Positions 7,431 to 14,353 of a stretch of 14,782 bases of DNA are shown in pieces. The notes beneath the pieces were generated by a model that was not told the origin of the DNA, ran no database searches, and worked only from the letters and a program-made list of their open reading frames with translations. How positions within the stretch are numbered: position 1 is the first letter of the stretch; every line of letters starts with the position of its first letter. Both the position numbers and the translations under genes were made by a program. This stretch comes from Candidatus Omnitrophota bacterium (GTDB lineage Bacteria > Omnitrophota > Gorgyraeia > JABMQH01), in assembly GCA_026387595.1 (NCBI GenBank), contig JAPLLL010000035.1, positions 463 to 15,244 of the forward strand, read 5' to 3'.

Positions 7431-8537
7431 ATGTCACAAGTAAGCCTTTGCAACGTAACCAAGACCTACCCTAACGGCACGAGGGCCGTTTCCAACCTTA
7501 ATCTCGGGGTCGAAAGCAGGGAATTCATGGCGCTGGTAGGGCCTTCCGGCTGCGGCAAGACCACGGCCTTGCGCATGATAGCGGGCCTCGAAAGCGTTAC
7601 CGAGGGCAAAATATATATCGGCAAATACCTGGTTAACAACACGCCCGCCCGCGACAGGGATATTGCAATGGTATTCCAGAATTACGCCCTTTACCCCTAT
7701 ATGAATGTATATGAAAATATGGCATTCGGTCTTAAACTGCGCGGTTACCCCACGACAGAGATCGAAAAGCGTGTAAAAGAAGCGGCCCTGATACTTGAGA
7801 TAGAAGATATCCTCTCGAGAAGGCCTTATGAGCTTTCAGGCGGCGAGCGGCAGCGCGTGGCAGTCGGAAGGGCGATCGTGCGCAAACCCCTGGTATTTCT
7901 TTTTGACGAACCGCTGAGCAACCTGGACGCGAACCTGAGGGCACAGATGCGGACCGAACTCCACAGGCTGCATCTCAAACTGCGCACCACGATGATATAT
8001 GTAACGCATGACCAGGTAGAGGCGATGACGCTGGGGGACAGGATCGCGGTCATGAAAGAGGGCACGATCTTCCAGACCGAGGCCCCGATGTCGGTTTATA
8101 AGAATCCCGCGAATAAATTTGTCGCAGGATTTATAGGCTCCCCGCCGATGAATTTTATTGACGGGGGAATAGTCAAAAAAGACGACAAGCTGTATTTTGA
8201 TGAGGGATCGTTCCAGGTAAAAATCGCGGAGAACACCAAAAAGCCATTGCTTGACTGGGTTGATAAAAAGCTGATCTTCGGCATAAGGCCCGAAGACATA
8301 TACGACAGGCTGTTTATTTCTGAGGCGCCCCCTGAAAATATTTTTAAGGCGTTCCTGGAGGTCGCGGAACCGATGGGATCCGAATCGCACCTTCATTTTA
8401 AAACCGCCAGGCAGAACAGGTTTATAGCCAAGATCCCCAGTATTCAAAAGCCCGGCGCAGGCCAGGACATGGAGCTGGTCTTTGATATGTCCAAGGCGCA
8501 TTTTTTCAATAAAGACACAGAGAATACAATTGTATAG
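7431..8537 (+). CDS. ABC transporter ATPase of the carbohydrate importer type (UgpC/MsmK-like)
   Basis: This is a cytoplasmic ATP-hydrolysing subunit of the CUT1/MalK class. Residues 1-235 carry every motif: Walker A GPSGCGKTT at 37-45, Q-loop Q83, signature LSGGERQ at 135-141, Walker B VFLFDE at 155-160, the D-loop SNLDA and H-loop H193. The remaining 130 or so residues (IGSPPMNFI onward, FGIRPEDIY) form the TOBE-type regulatory region typical of this class. Length, 368, is normal. No permease or substrate-binding gene is adjacent, so it may be a shared ATPase serving several importers, as MsmK does in some bacteria. There is no clear Shine-Dalgarno; the start is 3 nt after accD. Substrate is unknown. 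Its 3' end overlaps the proposed start of the next gene by 56 nt. Confidence 0.9.
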   Translation: MSQVSLCNVTKTYPNGTRAVSNLNLGVESREFMALVGPSGCGKTTALRMIAGLESVTEGKIYIGKYLVNNTPARDRDIAMVFQNYALYPYMNVYENMAFGLKLRGYPTTEIEKRVKEAALILEIEDILSRRPYELSGGERQRVAVGRAIVRKPLVFLFDEPLSNLDANLRAQMRTELHRLHLKLRTTMIYVTHDQVEAMTLGDRIAVMKEGTIFQTEAPMSVYKNPANKFVAGFIGSPPMNFIDGGIVKKDDKLYFDEGSFQVKIAENTKKPLLDWVDKKLIFGIRPEDIYDRLFISEAPPENIFKAFLEVAEPMGSESHLHFKTARQNRFIAKIPSIQKPGAGQDMELVFDMSKAHFFNKDTENTIV

Positions 8538-10002
8538 GCAGGAATTTTTAAAAATAAGATTTTTGATAGGACTGGGCGCGGCCCTGGTTTTTATGCTGGT
8601 TTCCTTTCTTATTTTCACATTCGCGCCCTTCGTAAGCCTGAACCTTATAGGCCCGTCCACATTCCACAGAAACCTTGTAAGCGCGTATTTCTCATTTTTT
8701 GTGCCGCTGAACATAATAAGCTGGCTTAGCCTGGGCCCGGCAGGCGGGATAGCGGTATTTTTATTTTCATGCCTTTTAGTATTATTTTTTGTGCTTCACT
8801 ACGGGATCCTGTATTACAACCTCTACATATTCCTGTTCTGGGCCGCCACCGCGATCGGCTACAGATTTTTTTTACGCGAAAAAAAACTAAGGAACCAGTG
8901 CATGGCGCGGCTTGAAACGTTTGAGGCCCAGAAAAACGTTATTATTACCGGGATGAGCGAAAAAGAAACGGAAACAGAAGTTGCCGAGAAAAGGGTGCAG
9001 CGGTACGCGGCCTTAAAGGACATAACGGAAAGGCTGGATTCCGCGCTGGATCTGGATAAAACAGCGGCCCTGATCGTCAAAGAGGCGTTTACCATAGTAG
9101 GAAAATCGAACCGGGCCTTTTTATTTATTTTGAACGAGAACCTGCAGGAATTGGGGCTTTTGGGTTATAAATCTGACCGGTTACGCGGTATCCAGTCCGG
9201 CAAAAAACCGGAAATTTTTGAATCGTGGATCTTAAAGCAAAGGCGGCCTTTGATAATCGAGGACCTGGATAATGATTTCAGGTTTTCGGTAAAGGCGCTT
9301 ACGGATCCGCAAGACGCGGAGTTTAAGTCCGTGATCGCATCCCCGCTTATCAGCCAGCAGAAGGTGCTGGGCGTTATCCGGCTTGATTCGCTCAATAAGA
9401 CCGCGTATACGCAGGACGACCTCAGATTGTTGAATATTATCGCAAGTCTATCCGCTGCCGCGATAGAAAATTCCGTACTGTACCGGGAGACAAACGAACT
9501 GGCGATCAAGGACGGCCTGACAGGGCTTTATGTCCAGCGCTATTTTAAAGAAAAGCTCGAGGAAGAAGTGAAGAACGCCGCGTTTAAAAGGGGTTCATTC
9601 TCACTGCTGATGGTTGATCTGGATCATTTCAAGGAGGCAAACGATAAATACGGCCACGCCGGGGGAGATATAATACTGGTAAAGATCGCGGAGATATTGC
9701 GGGCAAGCGCCGGGATCGAATCCCATAATATAGTTTCGCGGTATGGAGGAGAGGAGTTTACGATCTTCCTCGGTGATACCGGTAAAAAAGAAGCAGTCGG
9801 CCTGGCAGAGAATATAAGGCGGAAGATAGAAAGCCGCACGTTAGTTATAAGAAGACATGAAGTAAAAATAACCGTGTCCATAGGAGTTTCTTCATTCCCG
9901 CAGGACGGCCATCTCGCGGAAGATCTTCTTAAAAAAGCTGATGAAAACCTTTATACCGCCAAAGGGGAAGGCAGGAACAGGGTTTGTCCAAGTACTATCT
10001 GA
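8482..10002 (+). CDS. Membrane-bound diguanylate cyclase with GAF domain (first of three)
   Basis: Predicted to make c-di-GMP from two GTP at the inner membrane. Numbering from TTG 8482, hydrophobic helices lie near 27-48, 67-88, 90-110 and 112-130. A charged helix/coiled coil (about 131-185), a GAF sensor domain (about 185-335) and a GGDEF domain (about 341-506) follow. Catalytic features are DGLTGLYVQRYF, DLDHFKEANDKYGH and RYGGEEF with GGEEF at 422-426. At the product-inhibition site, nine residues before GGEEF, RxxD is replaced by E413-S-H-N416, so feedback inhibition by c-di-GMP is probably absent. The start is uncertain: TTG 8482 has GGAG 7 nt upstream but overlaps the ATPase gene by 56 nt; TTG 8530 and TTG 8563 are alternatives without good ribosome sites. 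All candidates keep the membrane region. Confidence 0.9.
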   Translation: MICPRRIFSIKTQRIQLYRQEFLKIRFLIGLGAALVFMLVSFLIFTFAPFVSLNLIGPSTFHRNLVSAYFSFFVPLNIISWLSLGPAGGIAVFLFSCLLVLFFVLHYGILYYNLYIFLFWAATAIGYRFFLREKKLRNQCMARLETFEAQKNVIITGMSEKETETEVAEKRVQRYAALKDITERLDSALDLDKTAALIVKEAFTIVGKSNRAFLFILNENLQELGLLGYKSDRLRGIQSGKKPEIFESWILKQRRPLIIEDLDNDFRFSVKALTDPQDAEFKSVIASPLISQQKVLGVIRLDSLNKTAYTQDDLRLLNIIASLSAAAIENSVLYRETNELAIKDGLTGLYVQRYFKEKLEEEVKNAAFKRGSFSLLMVDLDHFKEANDKYGHAGGDIILVKIAEILRASAGIESHNIVSRYGGEEFTIFLGDTGKKEAVGLAENIRRKIESRTLVIRRHEVKITVSIGVSSFPQDGHLAEDLLKKADENLYTAKGEGRNRVCPSTI

Positions 10003-11312
10003 TCTTAGCGATTTTTGCGGTTTGGGCCTTTGCGTTTATACCGGCGCCATCAAGGGGCGTTTATCCTATATTTCTTAACCTTACACTTTTACCGCTTGCG
10101 GTTTTGGCATATCTGGAAGGCGCAGGCATAGTTATTACGGCTGCAGCGGCCGCACTTACATTTTTTTCGCTGTATGCATTCAAAATAAAACTGGATTTTG
10201 TTGCGGCAGTGCCGATATTTTTTGCTTTCGGCCTTACGCCCGTAACGCTCGGAGTTTTACGGAGGGCATACCGCGATATGGAAACGATGCTTACAGAAGG
10301 GCTGCTTAAAAACGAAGACGCGGGCCGCCTGCTCACGGACAAGAACCTGAAGCTGCAAGAAGGGCTGAGGGGGCTTGATGAGAAGGTTTCTGATATAGCG
10401 AGCCTGTACGAAATAACAAAGGCAATGTCCGCCACATTATCGTTTCCTGATACAGCCAGGGTATTGGGAGAATTCCTCAGGAAAAATTTTGATTTTAAAG
10501 ACTGCAAACTGATATTTATCGACGAAGAAAAAAACCAGATCGATAAGATTTACCGGATAGAAACAGGTCTTCCGGTTGCCTCAAATCCGGGCCCGGAAGA
10601 CAAGGCGATCCTAAGTGAGGTCCTGAATGCAAAAAGGATAATGCATAAAGACGACATCATTGCCGTCCCTCTTGTGAGCCGCGGCAGGATGATAGGCGCA
10701 CTTAACATAAAAGGATTAAGCCAGGCGGCGCTTGAGAAATTTCTTATCGTATCGAGGCAGTTCAGCCTTGCGATAAAAAAAGTGCGCATGTATGAAAGGA
10801 TCCAGGAACTCGCTATTACTGACGGTCTTACGGGAATATTCGTAAGGAGGTATTTCCTGCAGGAGCTGGACGAAGAATTTGTGCGCGCCTCAAGGCATAA
10901 ATTTAAATTATCATTTTTAATGATAGACCTCGATCATTTTAAAGAATGCAATGACAAGTTCGGCCACCTGATAGGAGACGCGATGCTGAAAGAAACAGCA
11001 AGGGTGCTTAAGCATAATATCCGCGAAGTGGACCTGATAGGCAGGTACGGCGGAGAGGAATTTTCTGTGATATTGCCGGAGGCGGACAGGGTAAGCGCAG
11101 GCCTTGTTGCGGAAAGGCTGCGCAGGGCCGTAGAGGCGAATATATTCAAGGCTTATGACGAGGTATTGCATATGACGATAAGCGTAGGCGTTGCTACGTT
11201 CCCCCAGGATGCCTCAAGGTCCGGCGATCTTATAGAGCAGGCAGATAAGGCCCTGTACAGCGCCAAGGCCGAAGGCCGTAACAGAGTAGTATTTAGCGGG
11301 AGGGTGCAATAG
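9984..11312 (+). CDS. Membrane-bound diguanylate cyclase with GAF-like domain (second of three)
   Basis: Four hydrophobic helices near residues 4-19, 26-46, 47-66 and 71-92 precede a charged coiled-coil stretch (about 94-140). A divergent GAF-like sensor (about 135-270) and a GGDEF domain (about 276-438) follow. DGLTGIFVRRYF, MIDLDHFKECNDKFGH and RYGGEEF (GGEEF at 356-360) indicate an active cyclase. The inhibitory RxxD site is intact (R347-x-x-D350), unlike the first copy. The layout matches the preceding gene, suggesting an old duplication, although the sensor parts have diverged strongly. The start is TTG at 9984 with AGGAA at 9973-9977, 6 nt upstream; it overlaps the previous gene by 19 nt, so translation is likely coupled. 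The signal sensed is unknown. Confidence 0.92.
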   Translation: MSKYYLILAIFAVWAFAFIPAPSRGVYPIFLNLTLLPLAVLAYLEGAGIVITAAAAALTFFSLYAFKIKLDFVAAVPIFFAFGLTPVTLGVLRRAYRDMETMLTEGLLKNEDAGRLLTDKNLKLQEGLRGLDEKVSDIASLYEITKAMSATLSFPDTARVLGEFLRKNFDFKDCKLIFIDEEKNQIDKIYRIETGLPVASNPGPEDKAILSEVLNAKRIMHKDDIIAVPLVSRGRMIGALNIKGLSQAALEKFLIVSRQFSLAIKKVRMYERIQELAITDGLTGIFVRRYFLQELDEEFVRASRHKFKLSFLMIDLDHFKECNDKFGHLIGDAMLKETARVLKHNIREVDLIGRYGGEEFSVILPEADRVSAGLVAERLRRAVEANIFKAYDEVLHMTISVGVATFPQDASRSGDLIEQADKALYSAKAEGRNRVVFSGRVQ

Positions 11313-11314
11313 CC

Positions 11315-12085
11315 ATGGCCAAGAAACTTATTGTTGAAAGGTTCCTTTTTGTAGTGATTGCGTTCGTCGGGATAATCCTTCTGATCCATACATTATTGAT
11401 AAAAACATTTTTAGACAGATTTTTTCAGGACTACCTGCGGGCATCCTGCGCGTCCGGCGCGCTGCTGCTTGCATTTTTGTATATTTTGGCAAAGTTCAAT
11501 AAAAAACTTGAAAAACAAGTAAGCAATTTTCTCTATTTCAAGGGAAAAGAGCATTACAAAATACTCCTGAAGGAAGCCATAACCGACGGGCTTACAGGCT
11601 TGTATGATCACAAGTATTTCATGATGCGGCTTGAGGAAGAGGCAAGCCGGGCAAAAAGATACCTGAGGCCGCTCTCGCTTTTAATGATAGACATAGACTA
11701 TTTTAAAAAATACAATGATACCTTCGGGCATCTGGAAGGGGATAAGGTCCTTGAGAAACTGGGGACAACCCTGCGGAAATTTTCAAGGAACGTGGATCTT
11801 GCGGCAAGATACGGCGGGGAGGAGTTCGCCGTGATCCTGCCTGAGACCAACGCGAAAGGGGCCATGGTTTTAGCGGAGAGGCTCAGGAAATACATAGAAG
11901 TGGCAAAGACAGAACCGGGCAAGGGTTTTGCAATAAGTATCGGCATAGGGACTTTTGATCCTTCGCCCCTGGAAGGTAATATCGGCATTACAAGGGACGA
12001 GCTGATAAAAATGGCGGATCAGGCATTGTATAAGGCAAAGGCAGGAGGCAGGAACAGGACAGAGCTATGGCAGGCAGCAGCGTAA
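11315..12085 (+). CDS. Short membrane-bound diguanylate cyclase, no GAF domain (third of three)
   Basis: This 256-residue protein has two hydrophobic helices (about 9-29 and 41-60), a short basic linker and a GGDEF domain (about 88-250). The motifs are DGLTGLYDHKYF, MIDIDYFKKYNDTFGH and RYGGEEF with GGEEF at 167-171. The inhibitory site R158-x-x-D161 is present. It keeps the membrane-plus-cyclase plan of its two upstream neighbours but lacks the GAF sensor, so it may respond through its membrane part or be constitutive. ATG 11315 lies 2 nt after the previous stop, with GGGAGGG at 11298-11304 as ribosome site. Its stop is 7 nt before lptD. Confidence 0.93.
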   Translation: MAKKLIVERFLFVVIAFVGIILLIHTLLIKTFLDRFFQDYLRASCASGALLLAFLYILAKFNKKLEKQVSNFLYFKGKEHYKILLKEAITDGLTGLYDHKYFMMRLEEEASRAKRYLRPLSLLMIDIDYFKKYNDTFGHLEGDKVLEKLGTTLRKFSRNVDLAARYGGEEFAVILPETNAKGAMVLAERLRKYIEVAKTEPGKGFAISIGIGTFDPSPLEGNIGITRDELIKMADQALYKAKAGGRNRTELWQAAA

Positions 12086-12092
12086 GCGAAAA

Positions 12093-14225
12093 ATGAAAAA
12101 AACTTTAATTTTCACAATTCTATTCTTTTTCTTACAGCTTACAGCTTACAGCTTATCCCGCATCAGCGGGATCCCGTTATCGGGACAGCTTGCGCATGCC
12201 GCAGATGATATCTCAAGCCTTCCCGTTGAAGTAAACGGTGACCAGGTGCAGTATTTTGAATCCGAAAAAAAGGTTACAGCCGAAGGAAATGTTGTAGTCA
12301 AGTATAAAGACATAAATATGACCTGTAAAAAGGTTACCGCGTTTTTGGATTCAAAAGAAGCAACAGCCGAAGGGGATGTCGTAATAACGCGGGGGGAGGA
12401 AGTGCTCAGGGGCGAGAAAATTATTTATAATTTTCAGGCCGAGACCGGCATGATCTATAACGGGGTTGTTAAATCCGATGTTTGGTACAGCGGCGGCGCC
12501 GTGATCAATAAGGTCAGCAAGAACGAAGCCATAATACAGGACGGTTATCTTACCACCTGTGACCGCGCCAAGCCCCACTATAAGATCCATTCCCACCAGG
12601 TAAAGATATACTTCGACAAAAGGGTAGTGGCTAAGAACGTGACGTTTGATGTGGGCGGGGTGCCGGTGATGTACCTGCCTATTTACAGCCAACCGGTTAA
12701 AGAAAAATTTCCAAAGATAACCCTTGTGCCGGGGCAGGATAAACGGTGGGGGCCGTATCTTTTATCGTCGTACCGGTATAACCTGTCAGATGACATAAAA
12801 GGCAATGTACACTTGGACTACAGGCGCAACAGGGGCCTTGCCGAAGGCGTTGACGTAAGCGTACAAAACAAGGTGCTGGGCAAAATGTACCTCAGGACCT
12901 ATTATATGGACGAGCATGACAGGAAGGCCGGCACCTCTAGAGAGCGCTGGCGCGTCCAGTACAGGCAAAAATGGGATGTGCTCCCGGATACCACGGCGGT
13001 CATTGAGTATCACAGGATGAAAGACAAGGATTTTATAAAAGACTATTTCTACAGGGAAGAATTTGAAAGAGACCCGCAGCCGGACACGTATGCGTCCGTG
13101 ATATACGCAAAACCGAATTACGCCGCCAGCCTCCTTGTGAACAAGCGCGTGAACAATTTTTTTACGGACGTGGAACGCCTGCCTGAGGCGGATCTGAACA
13201 TCAAGGACCAGCAGGTATTCGAGAGCCTTCCGTTTTTTTACAAGGGCGACTTCAATGCCGTAGACCTTAATAAAAAATTCGCCGACTCAGATCAAATAAA
13301 TCACGCAACAAGGTTTGATACGTATAACCAGGTTTCCGCGCCCCTGAGGCTTCTGGACCTTTTAAGCGTTGACCCCTATGTCGGGACGCGGCAGACTTTC
13401 TATTCACGCCTGATCGATACAAGCCAGGAAAAGATCCGCAGCGCGTTATACACCGGCGTAAACACGAGCATGAATTTTTACCGGATCTACGACTGTAAGA
13501 CCGATTTCCTGAATCTGGATATAAACGGCATGCGGCATATATTCACCCCGAACATAAATTATTTTTATATCCAGCAGCCAACCGTTACAAGCGACAGGCT
13601 GTTTGATTTCGACGATACAGACGAGCTGGCCAAGCGAAACGGGATCGGCTTTGTGCTTGAGAACAAGCTGCAGGTTAAGCGACTCAATGAAAAAAATGAA
13701 GCCTATACGGAAGAATTTCTGAGATTCCTCCTCGGGACTGACTATCTTTTGCACAAAGAGGACGATAAGAGATTTTCTGACCTGACCGGGGACCTGGAAC
13801 TGAAACCCTACAAATGGCTTTTTGCCAAACAGACCATGCTTTACGACTTTAAGGCAAAAAGCCTGAAGTCCCTGAACACTGATCTTTCCGCAAAGGACCC
13901 TAAGAGCGACTGGCGGCTGGGGCTCGGCCACAGGTACGAAAAAGGGTTCAGCTCACAGCTTACAGGCGAGGGCGAGACAAAGGTTCTGCCCGGTTTAAAA
14001 TGCAGGGTCTACGAGCGCTATGAATTTAAGGGCAACGTTTTTAAGGAGCAGGAATACGCCATAAATAAAGATCTGCATTGCTGGGAAGCGGAGCTTGCCT
14101 ATAACATCAGGGAAAAAGATTCGCATACCATTTGGTTCATAATAAGGCTTAAGGCATTCCCTGAATTGCCGCTTAAGCTCGGCACAAGTTATTACAAACC
14201 GCGCACAGGCGCGGCCGGCGATTAA
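12093..14225 (+). CDS. lptD: LPS-assembly protein LptD (OstA/Imp)
   Basis: LptD is the outer-membrane barrel that inserts lipopolysaccharide into the outer leaflet. The 710-residue product has a signal peptide (MKK start, hydrophobic 5-21, likely cut after AHA at 34-36). An OstA/LptA-like beta-jellyroll domain (about 45-170) has the repeated pattern VTAEGNVVVKYKD and ATAEGDVVITRGEE. The LptD marker LTTCDRAKPHYKIHS lies at 153-167, and a long beta-rich barrel runs to the end. Cysteines C78, C156, C637 and C663 (DLHCWEAELAY) could form the N- to C-terminal disulfides this family needs; that pairing is inference. The signal peptide is odd: its DNA contains a heptamer repeat and two hairpins, giving an extra LTAYSLSRISGIPLSGQ stretch. 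ATG 12093 lacks a clear Shine-Dalgarno. lptA, lptC and lptE are not adjacent. Confidence 0.93.
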   Translation: MKKTLIFTILFFFLQLTAYSLSRISGIPLSGQLAHAADDISSLPVEVNGDQVQYFESEKKVTAEGNVVVKYKDINMTCKKVTAFLDSKEATAEGDVVITRGEEVLRGEKIIYNFQAETGMIYNGVVKSDVWYSGGAVINKVSKNEAIIQDGYLTTCDRAKPHYKIHSHQVKIYFDKRVVAKNVTFDVGGVPVMYLPIYSQPVKEKFPKITLVPGQDKRWGPYLLSSYRYNLSDDIKGNVHLDYRRNRGLAEGVDVSVQNKVLGKMYLRTYYMDEHDRKAGTSRERWRVQYRQKWDVLPDTTAVIEYHRMKDKDFIKDYFYREEFERDPQPDTYASVIYAKPNYAASLLVNKRVNNFFTDVERLPEADLNIKDQQVFESLPFFYKGDFNAVDLNKKFADSDQINHATRFDTYNQVSAPLRLLDLLSVDPYVGTRQTFYSRLIDTSQEKIRSALYTGVNTSMNFYRIYDCKTDFLNLDINGMRHIFTPNINYFYIQQPTVTSDRLFDFDDTDELAKRNGIGFVLENKLQVKRLNEKNEAYTEEFLRFLLGTDYLLHKEDDKRFSDLTGDLELKPYKWLFAKQTMLYDFKAKSLKSLNTDLSAKDPKSDWRLGLGHRYEKGFSSQLTGEGETKVLPGLKCRVYERYEFKGNVFKEQEYAINKDLHCWEAELAYNIREKDSHTIWFIIRLKAFPELPLKLGTSYYKPRTGAAGD
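12131..12154 (+). repeat. Heptamer tandem repeat CTTACAG x3 in lptD signal peptide
   Basis: CTTACAG occurs at 12131-12137, 12138-12144 and 12145-12151, followed by a partial CTT. Because 7 is not a multiple of 3, three copies read through all frames and here encode LQLTAYS in the hydrophobic core. Gain or loss of one copy would shift the frame, giving a possible slippage (phase variation) site. Confidence 0.85.
12155..12185 (+). repeat. Two adjacent hairpins in lptD signal-peptide coding region
   Basis: ATCCCGC (12155-12161) pairs perfectly with GCGGGAT (12166-12172) around ATCA. TCCCG (12172-12176) pairs with CGGGA (12181-12185) around TTAT. They directly follow the heptamer repeat and encode the unusual SRISGIPLSG between the hydrophobic core and the AHA cleavage site, which suggests a small inserted palindromic element. 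Confidence 0.7.
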
Positions 14226-14229
14226 TCGT

Positions 14230-14257
14230 TTGCCATTGCCGGCAGTTATGATATAAT
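14230..14257 (+). promoter_or_regulatory. Sigma-70-type extended -10 promoter for ugd
   Basis: The -35 TTGCCA (14230-14235, 5 of 6 to consensus) is 16 bp from a perfect -10 TATAAT (14252-14257), with TGA just before it as extended element. It begins 5 nt after the lptD stop. Transcription would start near 14264, leaving a leader of about 90 nt before the ugd ATG. Confidence 0.8.
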
Positions 14258-14266
14258 TTAACTCCT

Positions 14267-14311
14267 TGGTGAGGTCCCTCGCCATACATGGAAACTCAAT
14301 GGCTCGGGATC
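14267..14311 (+). repeat. REP-like imperfect palindrome in the ugd leader
   Basis: GGTCCCTCGCCAT (14273-14285) faces ATGGCTCGGGATC (14299-14311), pairing at 11 of 13 positions (one G-T), with TC 14279-14280 opposite TC 14304-14305 and a 13-nt loop. An alternative local stem, TGGTGAG (14267-14273) with CTCGCCA (14278-14284), would leave loop bases that can still pair with GGGATC, a pseudoknot-like option. The arm design is shared with the palindrome in ispG. Confidence 0.7.
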
Positions 14312-14341
14312 AATTTCTGGAATGTAATCGATAGAAATTGA
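14310..14341 (+). promoter_or_regulatory. Leader hairpin abutting the ugd ribosome-binding site
   Basis: TCAATTTCT (14310-14318) and AGAAATTGA (14333-14341) form a perfect 9-bp stem with a 14-nt loop. The stem ends at the first base of the Shine-Dalgarno AGAGGA (14341-14346), which is 7 nt before ATG 14354. It could modulate ribosome access. It shares bases 14310-14311 with the palindrome just upstream. Confidence 0.55.
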
Positions 14342-14353
14342 GAGGATAAAATA

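Noticed and set aside
8530..8565. Later TTG starts (8530, 8563) for the first cyclase
   Set aside because: They would shorten the overlap with the ATPase gene, but neither has a Shine-Dalgarno at good distance, whereas TTG 8482 has GGAG 7 nt upstream. The choice stays uncertain.
7836..8714. Long open frame on the minus strand (292 codons) opposite the ABC ATPase and first cyclase
   Set aside because: It mirrors two strongly conserved genes, has no recognisable domain, and no promoter or ribosome site; it is a codon-usage shadow.
14226..14250. Possible terminator after lptD (TGCC-ATTGCC-GGCA)
   Set aside because: The stem is only 4 bp, there is no T-tract, and it overlaps the -35/-10 region of the ugd promoter.
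14264..14353. Fluoride or c-di-GMP riboswitch in the ugd leader
   Set aside because: A stem with loop pairing downstream recalls the fluoride fold and the nearby cyclases suggest c-di-GMP, but the conserved bases of neither class are present.
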